DNA of 55,022 bases from an uncultured Prevotella sp. (GTDB lineage: Bacteria; Bacteroidota; Bacteroidia; Bacteroidales; Bacteroidaceae), in NCBI GenBank assembly GCA_946183985.1, contig CAMHDT010000002.1:1-55022 (forward strand), written 5' to 3'. The number at the start of each line of letters is the position of its first letter. Positions within the stretch are counted from its first letter, which is position 1. Below are positions 26,427-34,328 of this stretch, piece after piece. A model generated the notes under the pieces. It was not told the origin of the DNA. It did not search any database and was given only the letters and a program-made list of their open reading frames with translations. Both the position numbers and the translations under genes were made by a program.

Positions 26427-28634
26427 ATGAAAAGACTACTAACACTTGTTGCCCTCACACTGATGGTGCTGGGCAGTGCTAATGCAGAAGAAAACGAAGT
26501 GATAGGCAAACAGAACATTCGCGTAGACAACAGGCTGATGACCCCGGAAGCCCTTTGGGCCATGGGCCGCATAGGCAGTCATCAGGCTTCGCCCGACGGT
26601 AAGCGCATCGTATATCAGGTGGGCTACTACAGCGTCAAGCAGAACAAGAGCCACCAAGTGCTCTATGTGATGAACAGCGACGGCACCGGACAGCAACTAC
26701 TGACGAAGAGTGCAAAGAACGAGACCGATGCACTGTGGCTCGACAACGAGACGCTGGCCTTCATCAGCGGCGGCGAGATATGGGCCATGAATGCCGACGG
26801 CAGCAATCGCCGCCAGTTGTCGAAGACCGACGGCCAGGTTGAAGGTTTCATGTTCTCGCCCAACCGTCAGCAAGTCATTATTCTCAAGTCGCTGCCCTTC
26901 AACGAGATTATTCAGAAGAACCCCGACGACCTGCCGAAAGCAACGGGTCGCCGCGTTACCGACCTGATGTATCGCCACTGGGACCACTACGTGGAGTCAA
27001 TCCAGCACCCCTTCCTCTACTCTGCAGGCGACGGTTATGCCATTGCCGACAGCGGCATCGACATTCTCGAAGGCGAGCCCTACGAATGTCCCATGGAGCC
27101 TTTCGGCGGCATAGAACAACTGGCCTGGAGCCCCGATTCCAAGCAGATTGCCTACACCTGTCGCAAGAAGACGGGACTGGCCTACTCTATTTCCACCGAC
27201 TCTGATATATATTTATATAATATAGGTACGCACGAGACCACCAACCTCTGCAAGCCTGCCGACTATAAGGCGCCCGAAGTAGACCCCACACGCACACTGG
27301 CCATCCAAGCCGTGAATGCACCAGAAAACCTGAAGAACAATGTGGGCTACGACCAGAATCCACAGTTCTCGCCCGACGGCAAATATGTAGCATGGCTCTC
27401 TATGGAGCGCGATGGCTATGAGGCCGACCTCAACCGCCTGTGCATCTGTACGCTGGCTACCGGCGAGAAGCAATATATAGACTGGAAGTCGGATGTCGAC
27501 GCCTTCTGCTGGAGCGACTCAAAGGATGCATGGCTCTATTTCATCAGTGTCTGGCACGCCACCGAGAACCTGTATAGTGTAAGCACTAAGGGCGAAGTAA
27601 AGCAACTCTTCACACTCGTAGTGCCACAGTCGGGCGATGGCGGTCAGGAAAACAACCCGTGGGCCGACTTCGGTTCTCTGCAAATGATGAACAACGGCAA
27701 GCAACTGCTCATGGAGCGCCACTCTTATACGGCTCCTGCCGACCTGTATGTCGTTACACCCAACTCAAAGAAGCCAGAGAACACCGCCGTTAGCCAGTTG
27801 ACCCATGAGAACAAGGCCATTCTCAACCAGTTGGAAAAGCCTGAGGTGCGCCAGCGCTGGGTGAAGACCACCGACGGCAAGGACTTGCATTACTGGGTCA
27901 TCCTGCCGCCAAACTTCGACGAGACAAAGAAATATCCCACCCTGCTCTTCTGCGAAGGCGGTCCGCAAAGTCCCGTCAGTCAGTTCTGGTCTTATCGCTG
28001 GAACTTCATGATTATGGCTTCACAGGGCTATGTCATCGTTGCTCCCAACCGTCATGGGCTGCCTGGCTTCGGACAGGAATGGAAGGAAGAAATCAGCGGC
28101 GACTGGACTGGCCAGTGCATGAGCGATTATCTCACTGCCATCGACGATGCTGCCAACAATCTTCCTTATGTCGACAAGGACAAACTCGGTGCCGTTGGCG
28201 CCTCTTTCGGTGGATTCTCCGTCTACTATCTGGCTGGCATCCACGAGAAGCGCTTCAAGTGCTTCATTGCCCACGATGGTGCTTTTAACCTCGCAGCCAT
28301 GTACACTGAGACCGAAGAGAACTGGTTCTCCAACTGGGAGTACGACGAGGCCTACTGGCATCGCCCGCAGATGCCGCGTGCCAAGAAGACCTACCACGAC
28401 TCGCCGCACAAGATGGTGGAGAACTGGGACACCCCCATCCTCTGCATCCATGGCGAGAAGGACTATCGCATCAATGCCACGCAAGGCATGAGTGCCTTTA
28501 ATGCAGCCCGCATGAAAGGCATTCCCGCTGAATTACTCATCTTCCCCGACGAGAACCACTGGGTGCTGAAGCCCCAGAACGGCGTGCTTTGGCAGCGCAC
28601 CTACTTCGACTGGCTGAACCGCTGGCTCAAGTAA
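26427..28634 (+). CDS. S9-family serine peptidase (prolyl-oligopeptidase fold)
   Basis: 735 residues with a signal peptide (MKRLLTLVALTLMVLGSANA). An N-terminal propeller with repeated SPDGK blocks is followed by the alpha/beta-hydrolase domain. The catalytic triad is visible: Ser593 in GASFGGFS, Asp679 in HGEKDYRI and His711 in DENHWV. It should act in the periplasm as a dipeptidyl- or acylaminoacyl-type peptidase on short peptides. It follows DUF1846 by 17 bases, so it probably shares the transcript from the yidC promoter. Confidence 0.93.
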   Translation: MKRLLTLVALTLMVLGSANAEENEVIGKQNIRVDNRLMTPEALWAMGRIGSHQASPDGKRIVYQVGYYSVKQNKSHQVLYVMNSDGTGQQLLTKSAKNETDALWLDNETLAFISGGEIWAMNADGSNRRQLSKTDGQVEGFMFSPNRQQVIILKSLPFNEIIQKNPDDLPKATGRRVTDLMYRHWDHYVESIQHPFLYSAGDGYAIADSGIDILEGEPYECPMEPFGGIEQLAWSPDSKQIAYTCRKKTGLAYSISTDSDIYLYNIGTHETTNLCKPADYKAPEVDPTRTLAIQAVNAPENLKNNVGYDQNPQFSPDGKYVAWLSMERDGYEADLNRLCICTLATGEKQYIDWKSDVDAFCWSDSKDAWLYFISVWHATENLYSVSTKGEVKQLFTLVVPQSGDGGQENNPWADFGSLQMMNNGKQLLMERHSYTAPADLYVVTPNSKKPENTAVSQLTHENKAILNQLEKPEVRQRWVKTTDGKDLHYWVILPPNFDETKKYPTLLFCEGGPQSPVSQFWSYRWNFMIMASQGYVIVAPNRHGLPGFGQEWKEEISGDWTGQCMSDYLTAIDDAANNLPYVDKDKLGAVGASFGGFSVYYLAGIHEKRFKCFIAHDGAFNLAAMYTETEENWFSNWEYDEAYWHRPQMPRAKKTYHDSPHKMVENWDTPILCIHGEKDYRINATQGMSAFNAARMKGIPAELLIFPDENHWVLKPQNGVLWQRTYFDWLNRWLK

Positions 28635-28654
28635 TCATTGAATAATAGAAATCT

Positions 28655-28712
28655 CGTTATCCCGATATATGGATATATCGACATATCGGAATGACGAGAT
28701 ATCGAGATAACG
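28655..28712. repeat. Nested inverted repeat before the MFS gene
   Basis: CGTTATC (28655-28661) pairs with GATAACG (28706-28712). Immediately inside, CCGATAT (28662-28668) pairs with ATATCGG (28683-28689). No -7 box is seen before the MFS gene, so the structure may be a processing or attenuation site within the transcript. Confidence 0.6.
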
Positions 28713-28734
28713 AAAAAGATATTTAACAACAACT

Positions 28735-30618
28735 ATGACTCAAGTAATTCAAAAGACACTACGTGACAGCGCTGCCATGCGCTGGACTGCCTTGCTGCTG
28801 CTGGCGCTGGCCATGTTCTGCAGTTACATTTTCATGGACATCCTTTCGCCTATCAAAGACCTGATGCTTTCCCAGCGCGGATGGAGTTCCACAGCCTTCG
28901 GCACCATGCAGGGGGCCGAGGTGTTCCTCAATGTTTTTGCCTTCTTCCTCATATTCGCCGGCATCATTCTCGACAAGATGGGTGTGCGCTTCACTGCCAT
29001 TCTCTCTGCTGTTGTCATGCTGGTGGGCGCCATCATCAAATGGTATGCCGTGACCGACTCGTTTGCCGGCACCGGTCTTGAGGCTTGGTTCAACGATAAC
29101 CTCAACTATATTCCACTATTCGACGAACTGGGAATCTCACCGTTCTACGGTCCGAAGACAGAGGTTATCAATGGTGCTTCCGTTGTTATTCCCGGTATGC
29201 CCGCCTCGGCAAAACTGGCCGCACTGGGCTTTATGGTTTTCGGCTGTGGCTGTGAGATGGCAGGTATTACCGTGAGCCGTGGTATTGTTAAGTGGTTTAA
29301 GGGGCGCGACATGGCCCTGGCCATGGGCAGTGAGATGGCCTTGGCCCGTCTGGGCGTTGCCACCTGCATGATTTTCTCGCCCTACTTTGCCCGTCTGGGC
29401 GGTCAGATTGACGTGAGCCGCTCGGTGGCCTTTGGCGTAGTGCTGCTATGCATTGCCCTCATCATGACCATTGTCTACTTTGTGATGGACAAGAAACTCG
29501 ATGCCCAGACAGGTGAAGCCGAGGAAAAAGACGACCCGTTCCGCATCAAGGACCTTGGACAGATACTTACCTCGAGCGGATTCTGGCTTGTCGCCCTGCT
29601 GTGTGTGCTGTACTATAGTGCCATTTTCCCCTTCCAGAAGTATGCCGTCAACATGTTGCAGTGCAACCTGAAACTTGACACAAAACAGATAGAAGGCACG
29701 TTCTGGGCGAGCGACAGCGTTACTTTTGTGCAGTTTGGCATCATGCTGCTGGTGGCAATTCTGGGTTTTGCCAGCAACTTCCAGAAACAGAAGGTGCGCC
29801 AATACACGCTGCTGGGCCTATCAGTTTTGTTCCTTGTGGTCTATTGCTATATGGGATATATGCGCCAGTCGGCCAGTGCCATCTTTGCAGTATTCCCCTT
29901 GCTGGCCGTGCTTATCACTCCTATCCTTGGCGGCTATGTGGATCATAAGGGCAAGGCTGCCTCCATGCTGGTGCTGGGCTCGCTGCTTCTCATCGGATGC
30001 CACCTCACTTTTGCCTTCGTGCTGCCTCAGTTCAAGGAGTATGCCGTGGGCGGCATCATCGTGGCCTACCTCACCATCCTGGTATTGGGAGCATCGTTCT
30101 CGCTCGTACCTGCGTCATTGTGGCCTAGTGTGCCCAAGTTGGTAGAACCCAAGATTATCGGTTCGGCCTACGCACTGATATTCTGGATTCAGAACATAGG
30201 CCTGTGGCTGTTCCCCCTGCTCATAGGCAAGGTGCTCGATCTGACCAATCCTAAACTGGTGACGGAAGTCAATGCCTTTGAAAACGGCATCAAGTTCAAG
30301 ACCGACCAGGGAACGCTGAACATTGACGAAGCCAAAGAGATGGTTACCGCGGCCCTGGGCGACAAAGCCGACAGCACCGTGATAAACGATATTGTGAAGT
30401 TTGACCCTGCCACGGTGAATGTTGACAGTCTGAACATGGACAATGCGCAGGAACTGATTTCGCGTGTGTCTGAGCAGATGGCCGTACACTACAACTACAC
30501 ATGGCCACTCGTCATGTTGGCAGGCCTTGGTGTGGCAGCCCTTCTGCTGGGTCTGGTGCTGAAGGTTGTGGACAAGAAGAAAGGACTCGGTCTTGAACTG
30601 CCCAATATCAAGGAGTAA
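28735..30618 (+). CDS. Major facilitator superfamily transporter with a long loop before the last helix
   Basis: 627 residues with about 12 membrane segments in two halves. The usual loop motif is recognisable around DKMGVRFTAILSAV and after helix 8. Between the last two helices a soluble insert of about 85 residues (roughly 505-590, VTEVNAFENGIKFK... to QMAVHYNYTWP) is unlike a standard MFS carrier; similar inserts occur in some Bacteroidota carriers. The substrate cannot be inferred. It lies 100 bases after the S9 peptidase, and a supply of peptides or sugars to it is only guesswork. Confidence 0.85.
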   Translation: MTQVIQKTLRDSAAMRWTALLLLALAMFCSYIFMDILSPIKDLMLSQRGWSSTAFGTMQGAEVFLNVFAFFLIFAGIILDKMGVRFTAILSAVVMLVGAIIKWYAVTDSFAGTGLEAWFNDNLNYIPLFDELGISPFYGPKTEVINGASVVIPGMPASAKLAALGFMVFGCGCEMAGITVSRGIVKWFKGRDMALAMGSEMALARLGVATCMIFSPYFARLGGQIDVSRSVAFGVVLLCIALIMTIVYFVMDKKLDAQTGEAEEKDDPFRIKDLGQILTSSGFWLVALLCVLYYSAIFPFQKYAVNMLQCNLKLDTKQIEGTFWASDSVTFVQFGIMLLVAILGFASNFQKQKVRQYTLLGLSVLFLVVYCYMGYMRQSASAIFAVFPLLAVLITPILGGYVDHKGKAASMLVLGSLLLIGCHLTFAFVLPQFKEYAVGGIIVAYLTILVLGASFSLVPASLWPSVPKLVEPKIIGSAYALIFWIQNIGLWLFPLLIGKVLDLTNPKLVTEVNAFENGIKFKTDQGTLNIDEAKEMVTAALGDKADSTVINDIVKFDPATVNVDSLNMDNAQELISRVSEQMAVHYNYTWPLVMLAGLGVAALLLGLVLKVVDKKKGLGLELPNIKE

Positions 30619-30657
30619 TGCATCATTAAGTATGCGTCATGCATCATAGTGCATCAT

Positions 30658-31632
30658 ATGATTAGAAAGACTATCGCGCTTTTTCTTTGGGCGCTCATAT
30701 TGACAAGCCCCACCTTCGCCCAGCGGCCGAAGGTGGGACTTGTGCTTGGTGGCGGCGGTGCCAAAGGCGCTGCCGAGGTGGGAGCACTGAAAGTGATTGA
30801 GCAGGCAGGCATTCCCATCGACTATATTGCCGGCACCAGCATCGGAGCCATTGTCGGAGGGCTCTATGCCGCAGGCTATTCGGCCCAGCAACTCGACTCG
30901 ATGTTCTGTCAGCAAGAGTGGCTTTCCATGCTTACTGACCGCAACAGCCAATACAGCGGCGAGCCTTATGCAACGGCGAATGGCGTTACATACATCTTCG
31001 GATTCCCTGTCATGGACCAGAACAGTCATGCCTTTGGCGTGCTCAGAGGCGGCCGTGTGGAACAGACGCTCGATTCCATGCTGGCCTATCATGGCGACCA
31101 AGTGGAGTTTGAGAACCTGAAGACGCCCTTTGCCTGCGTAGCCGCCGAGATGCGAACGGCACAGGAAGTGGTGCTGACAGAGGGCACCGTGCCCCAGGCC
31201 ATTCGTGCTTCGATGGCCATTCCCGGCATCTTCAAACCCATACGCATCAACGGTCGACAACTGGTTGATGGTGGTATGGTGAACAATCTGCCTGTGGATG
31301 TGGTGCGACAGATGGGTGCCGACATTGTCATTGCCATCGACCTGCAGCAGTCCAAGCCCAAGAAGCGCAAGCCCATTGACCATTCCGTTTGGAGTCTGGC
31401 CGATACTTTCGGTGTGGGAGGACTGGCCGAATGGATTGTGAGCAGGCCCGACATCAACAAATACTACGACAACTGCGCCAAGGCCGATATCTATATCAAC
31501 CCTCCCCTGCCCGACTACGAGGCCTCCAGTTTCGGCAATGAGAAGATGGCCGCCATGATTGTCATTGGCGAAGAGGCCGCCAAAAAACAGTGGCCGCAAC
31601 TGATGCAACTGAAAGAAAGGCTCGGTAGATGA
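30658..31632 (+). CDS. Patatin-like phospholipase, short form
   Basis: 324 residues from the ATG at 30658 (a GTG at 30649 is less likely). A signal peptide (RKTIALFLWALILTSPTFAQ) is followed by the patatin domain: oxyanion-hole GGGGAKGAA, nucleophile Ser61 in GTSIGA, and the dyad Asp204 in DGGMVNN. Many Bacteroidota homologues carry a further C-terminal POTRA/BamA-type barrel of several hundred residues. This one ends after the patatin domain. It should hydrolyse acyl esters of phospholipids in the periplasm. Three copies of TGCATCAT between 30619 and 30657 form its leader. Confidence 0.9.
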   Translation: MIRKTIALFLWALILTSPTFAQRPKVGLVLGGGGAKGAAEVGALKVIEQAGIPIDYIAGTSIGAIVGGLYAAGYSAQQLDSMFCQQEWLSMLTDRNSQYSGEPYATANGVTYIFGFPVMDQNSHAFGVLRGGRVEQTLDSMLAYHGDQVEFENLKTPFACVAAEMRTAQEVVLTEGTVPQAIRASMAIPGIFKPIRINGRQLVDGGMVNNLPVDVVRQMGADIVIAIDLQQSKPKKRKPIDHSVWSLADTFGVGGLAEWIVSRPDINKYYDNCAKADIYINPPLPDYEASSFGNEKMAAMIVIGEEAAKKQWPQLMQLKERLGR

Positions 31633-31661
31633 GCCCTGGCTAAAGGATGCAAGGCTGGAAC

Positions 31662-31763
31662 ATGGCATTTAGATTTGAAAGTGCCATCGTTACGAAAAAA
31701 AACACCATCGTTACGCATCGAAAGTGCCATCGTTTCACATCGAAAGTGCCATCGTTTTGAAAC
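31662..31763. repeat. 22-bp array with TGCCAT core (array 2)
   Basis: Cores at 31682 (TGCCAT), 31703 (CACCAT), 31725 and 31747 are 21, 22 and 22 bases apart, in a unit close to GAAAGTGCCATCGTTTCACATC. An inverted core ATGGCA at 31662 precedes them. The array lies between the convergent patatin and outer-membrane barrel genes and shares its sequence with the array at 47565-47680. Confidence 0.85.
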
Positions 31764-31794
31764 ACAAGCAACATTCTTAGGAAAAGCAACATAA

Positions 31795-31836
31795 AAAGAG
31801 GGATCTTGCCAGAAGCAAAATCCCTCTTTCTTTTTT
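31795..31836. terminator. Bidirectional terminator
   Basis: AAAGAGGGAT (31795-31804) and ATCCCTCTTT (31820-31829) pair, with T-runs on both strands. Confidence 0.75.
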
Positions 31837-31847
31837 GTTTATTTCCT

Positions 31848-32390
31848 TTAGAAGTTGAAGTAGAGACCGAACGAAAGGTTCTCACCGCTCAGGTCTACAC
31901 CGCAATGGTTGATGCTGTTCTTTGCACCAGAAGGATTCAGAGTCTCGTAGCCAATGAAGCCGATGTGCGAAACAAAACTAACGTTGTCAGTAAGGTTCAC
32001 GGCCAGACCGGGCTTCAAACCAACACCGAAAGCAGTCCAGTCAGCCTTAGAAGCCGACTCGAAAGAAACGCCACCGTCAACGAAGAGGCTCAACTTGCCA
32101 CTCTTAAGATAGGTGTAGCGAGCATAGGGAGCAACGACAAATGCGCTCTCGCTCACGCCCTCGACGCCATCCCACTTGTTGTTCTCATAGCCAATCACAG
32201 TACCGATGGCCCAGTCCTCGTTGAGGTTGTAGCCAATCTCAGGCATGAACTTGAAGGTAGTCTCGCTGCGGTCACCAGCATTCTCCTGGCTGCTCCAGCC
32301 TTCTACACTGACACTACCACCCACATACACCTGGGCACTCATGCTCACTGCTACGAAAGCAGCGGCCAAAGTCATCATAATCTTTTTCAT
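31848..32390 (-). CDS. Small outer-membrane beta-barrel protein
   Basis: 180 residues with a signal peptide (MKKIMMTLAAAFVAVSMSAQ). The mature part consists of alternating amphipathic strands (TTFKFMPEIGYNLNEDWAIG and so on) and ends in SFGLYFNF, an outer-membrane C-terminal signature. This matches eight-strand barrels of the OmpA/OmpW-like PF13505 type. Such proteins are often abundant surface structural proteins or adhesins. It has its own promoter (32470-32477, minus), a leader of about 75 bases and a strong terminator. Specific role unknown. Confidence 0.85.
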   Translation of the reverse strand: MKKIMMTLAAAFVAVSMSAQVYVGGSVSVEGWSSQENAGDRSETTFKFMPEIGYNLNEDWAIGTVIGYENNKWDGVEGVSESAFVVAPYARYTYLKSGKLSLFVDGGVSFESASKADWTAFGVGLKPGLAVNLTDNVSFVSHIGFIGYETLNPSGAKNSINHCGVDLSGENLSFGLYFNF

Positions 32391-32469
32391 TTTCTTTTTA
32401 CCATTTTAATTGTTAAACAACTTCCGCCACTCACTCAACGACGGGCGGTGCTATCCTTGAAATCGGCGG

Positions 32470-32477
32470 CAAAGGTA
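32470..32477 (-). promoter_or_regulatory. -7 promoter element (TACCTTTG) of the small barrel gene
   Basis: The minus strand reads TACCTTTG, about 80 bases before the ATG at 32390. Confidence 0.6.
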
Positions 32478-32571
32478 CAAAAAACTTTTAAAGTGCAAAA
32501 TGTTTTTCAATAAAAATTTCCTTTCAGAAGCAAAAAAATGATGAATCTTTGGTCGTTTCAGGCGAAATGCG

Positions 32572-32579
32572 TATCTTTG
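32572..32579 (+). promoter_or_regulatory. -7 promoter element (TATCTTTG) of the kdsA unit
   Basis: TATCTTTG lies 12 bases before the GTG at 32592. It excludes the upstream ATG at 32538 as the start of kdsA. Confidence 0.65.
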
Positions 32580-32591
32580 CAAATTAAAAAC

Positions 32592-33362
32592 GTGATTCTT
32601 GTGAAGAACAAAACAACCATTATAGCAGGGCCTTGCGTCATCGAATCGGCTGAACTGCTCGACCAAGTGGCACAGACACTGGTGGACATCAACCACCGGC
32701 TAGGCACCGACATCATTTTCAAGGCCTCCTTCGACAAGGCCAACCGCACCTCTATTCACTCCTTCCGCGGTCCTGGACTGGACCAAGGCCTGCAAATGCT
32801 GGCTAATGTCAAGGCAAAGTATGGCCTGCGCCTGCTCACCGACATACACGAAGCATGGCAGGCAAAGGCTGTGGGCGAGGTGGTCGATGTGATACAGATT
32901 CCCGCTTTCCTGTGCCGGCAGACCGATCTGCTGGTGGCCGCTGCCCAGACGGGCCGCACCGTCAACATCAAGAAAGCACAGTTTCTGAGTGGCAGCGACA
33001 TGCGCTATCCCGTGGAAAAAGCGCGTGAAGCCGGCGCCACCGACATCTGGCTCACCGAACGCGGCAACATGATGGGCTACGGCAACCTAGTAGTCGACTT
33101 CCGCAACATCAGCGACATGCTCCAGATAGTGCCCACCGTTATCATGGACTGCACACACAGCGTGCAGCGTCCCGATGCCAAAGGCGGAAAAACCGGCGGC
33201 GACCGTCGCTTTGTGCCCTCAATGGCACTGGCAGCAAAGGCCTTCGGTGCCACAGGCTACTTCTTTGAAGTGCATCCCAACCCTGACAAGGGCCTCAGCG
33301 ATGCTGCCAACATGCTGGAACTTAGCAAACTGGAAAACCTTGTAAAGCAGATAATAGCATGA
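32592..33362 (+). CDS. kdsA: 3-deoxy-8-phosphooctulonate (KDO-8-P) synthase
   Basis: About 256 residues if read from the GTG at 32592; a GTG at 32601 is equally possible. An in-frame ATG at 32538 precedes the -7 box and is rejected. Conserved family segments are plain: IAGPCVIES, FKASFDKANRTS, IPAFLCRQTDLL, VNIKKAQFLSG, TERGNMMGYGNLVVDFR and DCTHSVQRP. It joins phosphoenolpyruvate and arabinose-5-phosphate to make KDO-8-phosphate for lipopolysaccharide. It overlaps by 4 bases the gene for the isomerase that makes its substrate. Confidence 0.95.
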   Translation: MILVKNKTTIIAGPCVIESAELLDQVAQTLVDINHRLGTDIIFKASFDKANRTSIHSFRGPGLDQGLQMLANVKAKYGLRLLTDIHEAWQAKAVGEVVDVIQIPAFLCRQTDLLVAAAQTGRTVNIKKAQFLSGSDMRYPVEKAREAGATDIWLTERGNMMGYGNLVVDFRNISDMLQIVPTVIMDCTHSVQRPDAKGGKTGGDRRFVPSMALAAKAFGATGYFFEVHPNPDKGLSDAANMLELSKLENLVKQIIA

Positions 33363-34306
33363 CAACAAGAGAATGGGGCATACAAGCCATTAAAGACGAG
33401 GCTGAAGCACTGCTCGACCTGATTCCAAAGATAGACAGCCAGTTTGACAAGGCCGTCGACATGATGCTGCAGTGCAAGGGAAAGGTCATCGTAACCGGCG
33501 TAGGCAAAAGCGGACACATAGGTGCCAAGATTGCCGCCACGCTGGCTTCCACCGGCACGCCATCGTTCTACATCAACCCGCTCGATGTGTATCACGGCGA
33601 CTTAGGCGTCATGACACATGGCGATGTGGTCATTGCCATCTCCAACTCTGGCCAGACCGACGAACTGCTACGCTTCATTCCCATGGTGCTTCACATGGAA
33701 ATTCCCATCATCGGCATGAGCGGCAACCCACAGTCACTATTAGCCAAATACTCCACATGTTTCCTCAACGTGGGAGTAAAGAAAGAAGCATGTCCACTGA
33801 ACCTTGCTCCTACCAGCAGCACCACGGCCACACTGGCCATGGGCGATGCGCTGGCCATTGCGCTGATGCAGAAACGCAACTTCCAGCCACAGGACTTTGC
33901 ACACTTCCACCCCGGCGGCGAACTGGGCAAACGCCTGCTCACCACGGCACAGGATGTGATGCGACGCGAGGACCTGCCGCTATTCCGGCCCGAGACACCG
34001 CTTGAAGAGGCCATTATCATCATGGGAAAAGCCAAGATAGGAACAGGCATCGCCGTTACCAACGGCTTGCTCTGCGGTCTGATTACCGACGGCGACATAC
34101 GGCGAGCCATAGAACACTGGCGTGCAGACTTCTTCAACCACACCGTAAACGACATCATGACCCGCAGGCCGAAGACCGTTGGACCAGAGACAAAGATTAC
34201 CGAAATACAACACATCATGAACGACAACAACATACAAGTGCTACCCGTAGTGGACAACAATGGCCAACTGCTGGGCGTAGTAGACCATCGCACCTGCATG
34301 GTATAA
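33359..34306 (+). CDS. kdsD: Arabinose-5-phosphate isomerase (KpsF/GutQ family)
   Basis: 315 residues. An N-terminal SIS domain (GKVIVTGVGKSGHIGAKIAATLASTGTPS, later SNSGQTDEL and APTSSTTATLAMGDALAIAL) is followed by HPGGELGKRLL and a pair of CBS domains in the last 110 residues, the standard layout. It converts ribulose-5-phosphate to arabinose-5-phosphate, the first committed step of KDO synthesis. Its start overlaps the kdsA stop (ATGA), and 22 bases separate it from the regulator gene downstream. All of this points to one transcript. Confidence 0.95.
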   Translation: MTTREWGIQAIKDEAEALLDLIPKIDSQFDKAVDMMLQCKGKVIVTGVGKSGHIGAKIAATLASTGTPSFYINPLDVYHGDLGVMTHGDVVIAISNSGQTDELLRFIPMVLHMEIPIIGMSGNPQSLLAKYSTCFLNVGVKKEACPLNLAPTSSTTATLAMGDALAIALMQKRNFQPQDFAHFHPGGELGKRLLTTAQDVMRREDLPLFRPETPLEEAIIIMGKAKIGTGIAVTNGLLCGLITDGDIRRAIEHWRADFFNHTVNDIMTRRPKTVGPETKITEIQHIMNDNNIQVLPVVDNNGQLLGVVDHRTCMV

Positions 34307-34328
34307 CGACTAATTAATACACAACATC

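Noticed and set aside
31806..32513. 235-codon plus-strand frame over the small barrel gene
   Set aside because: The minus frame has a signal peptide, an outer-membrane C-terminus and a promoter; the plus frame starts inside a terminator hairpin.
32538..32591. ATG start of kdsA at 32538
   Set aside because: The -7 box at 32572-32579 lies downstream of it, so it would not be transcribed; KdsA proteins begin close to the IAGPC segment.
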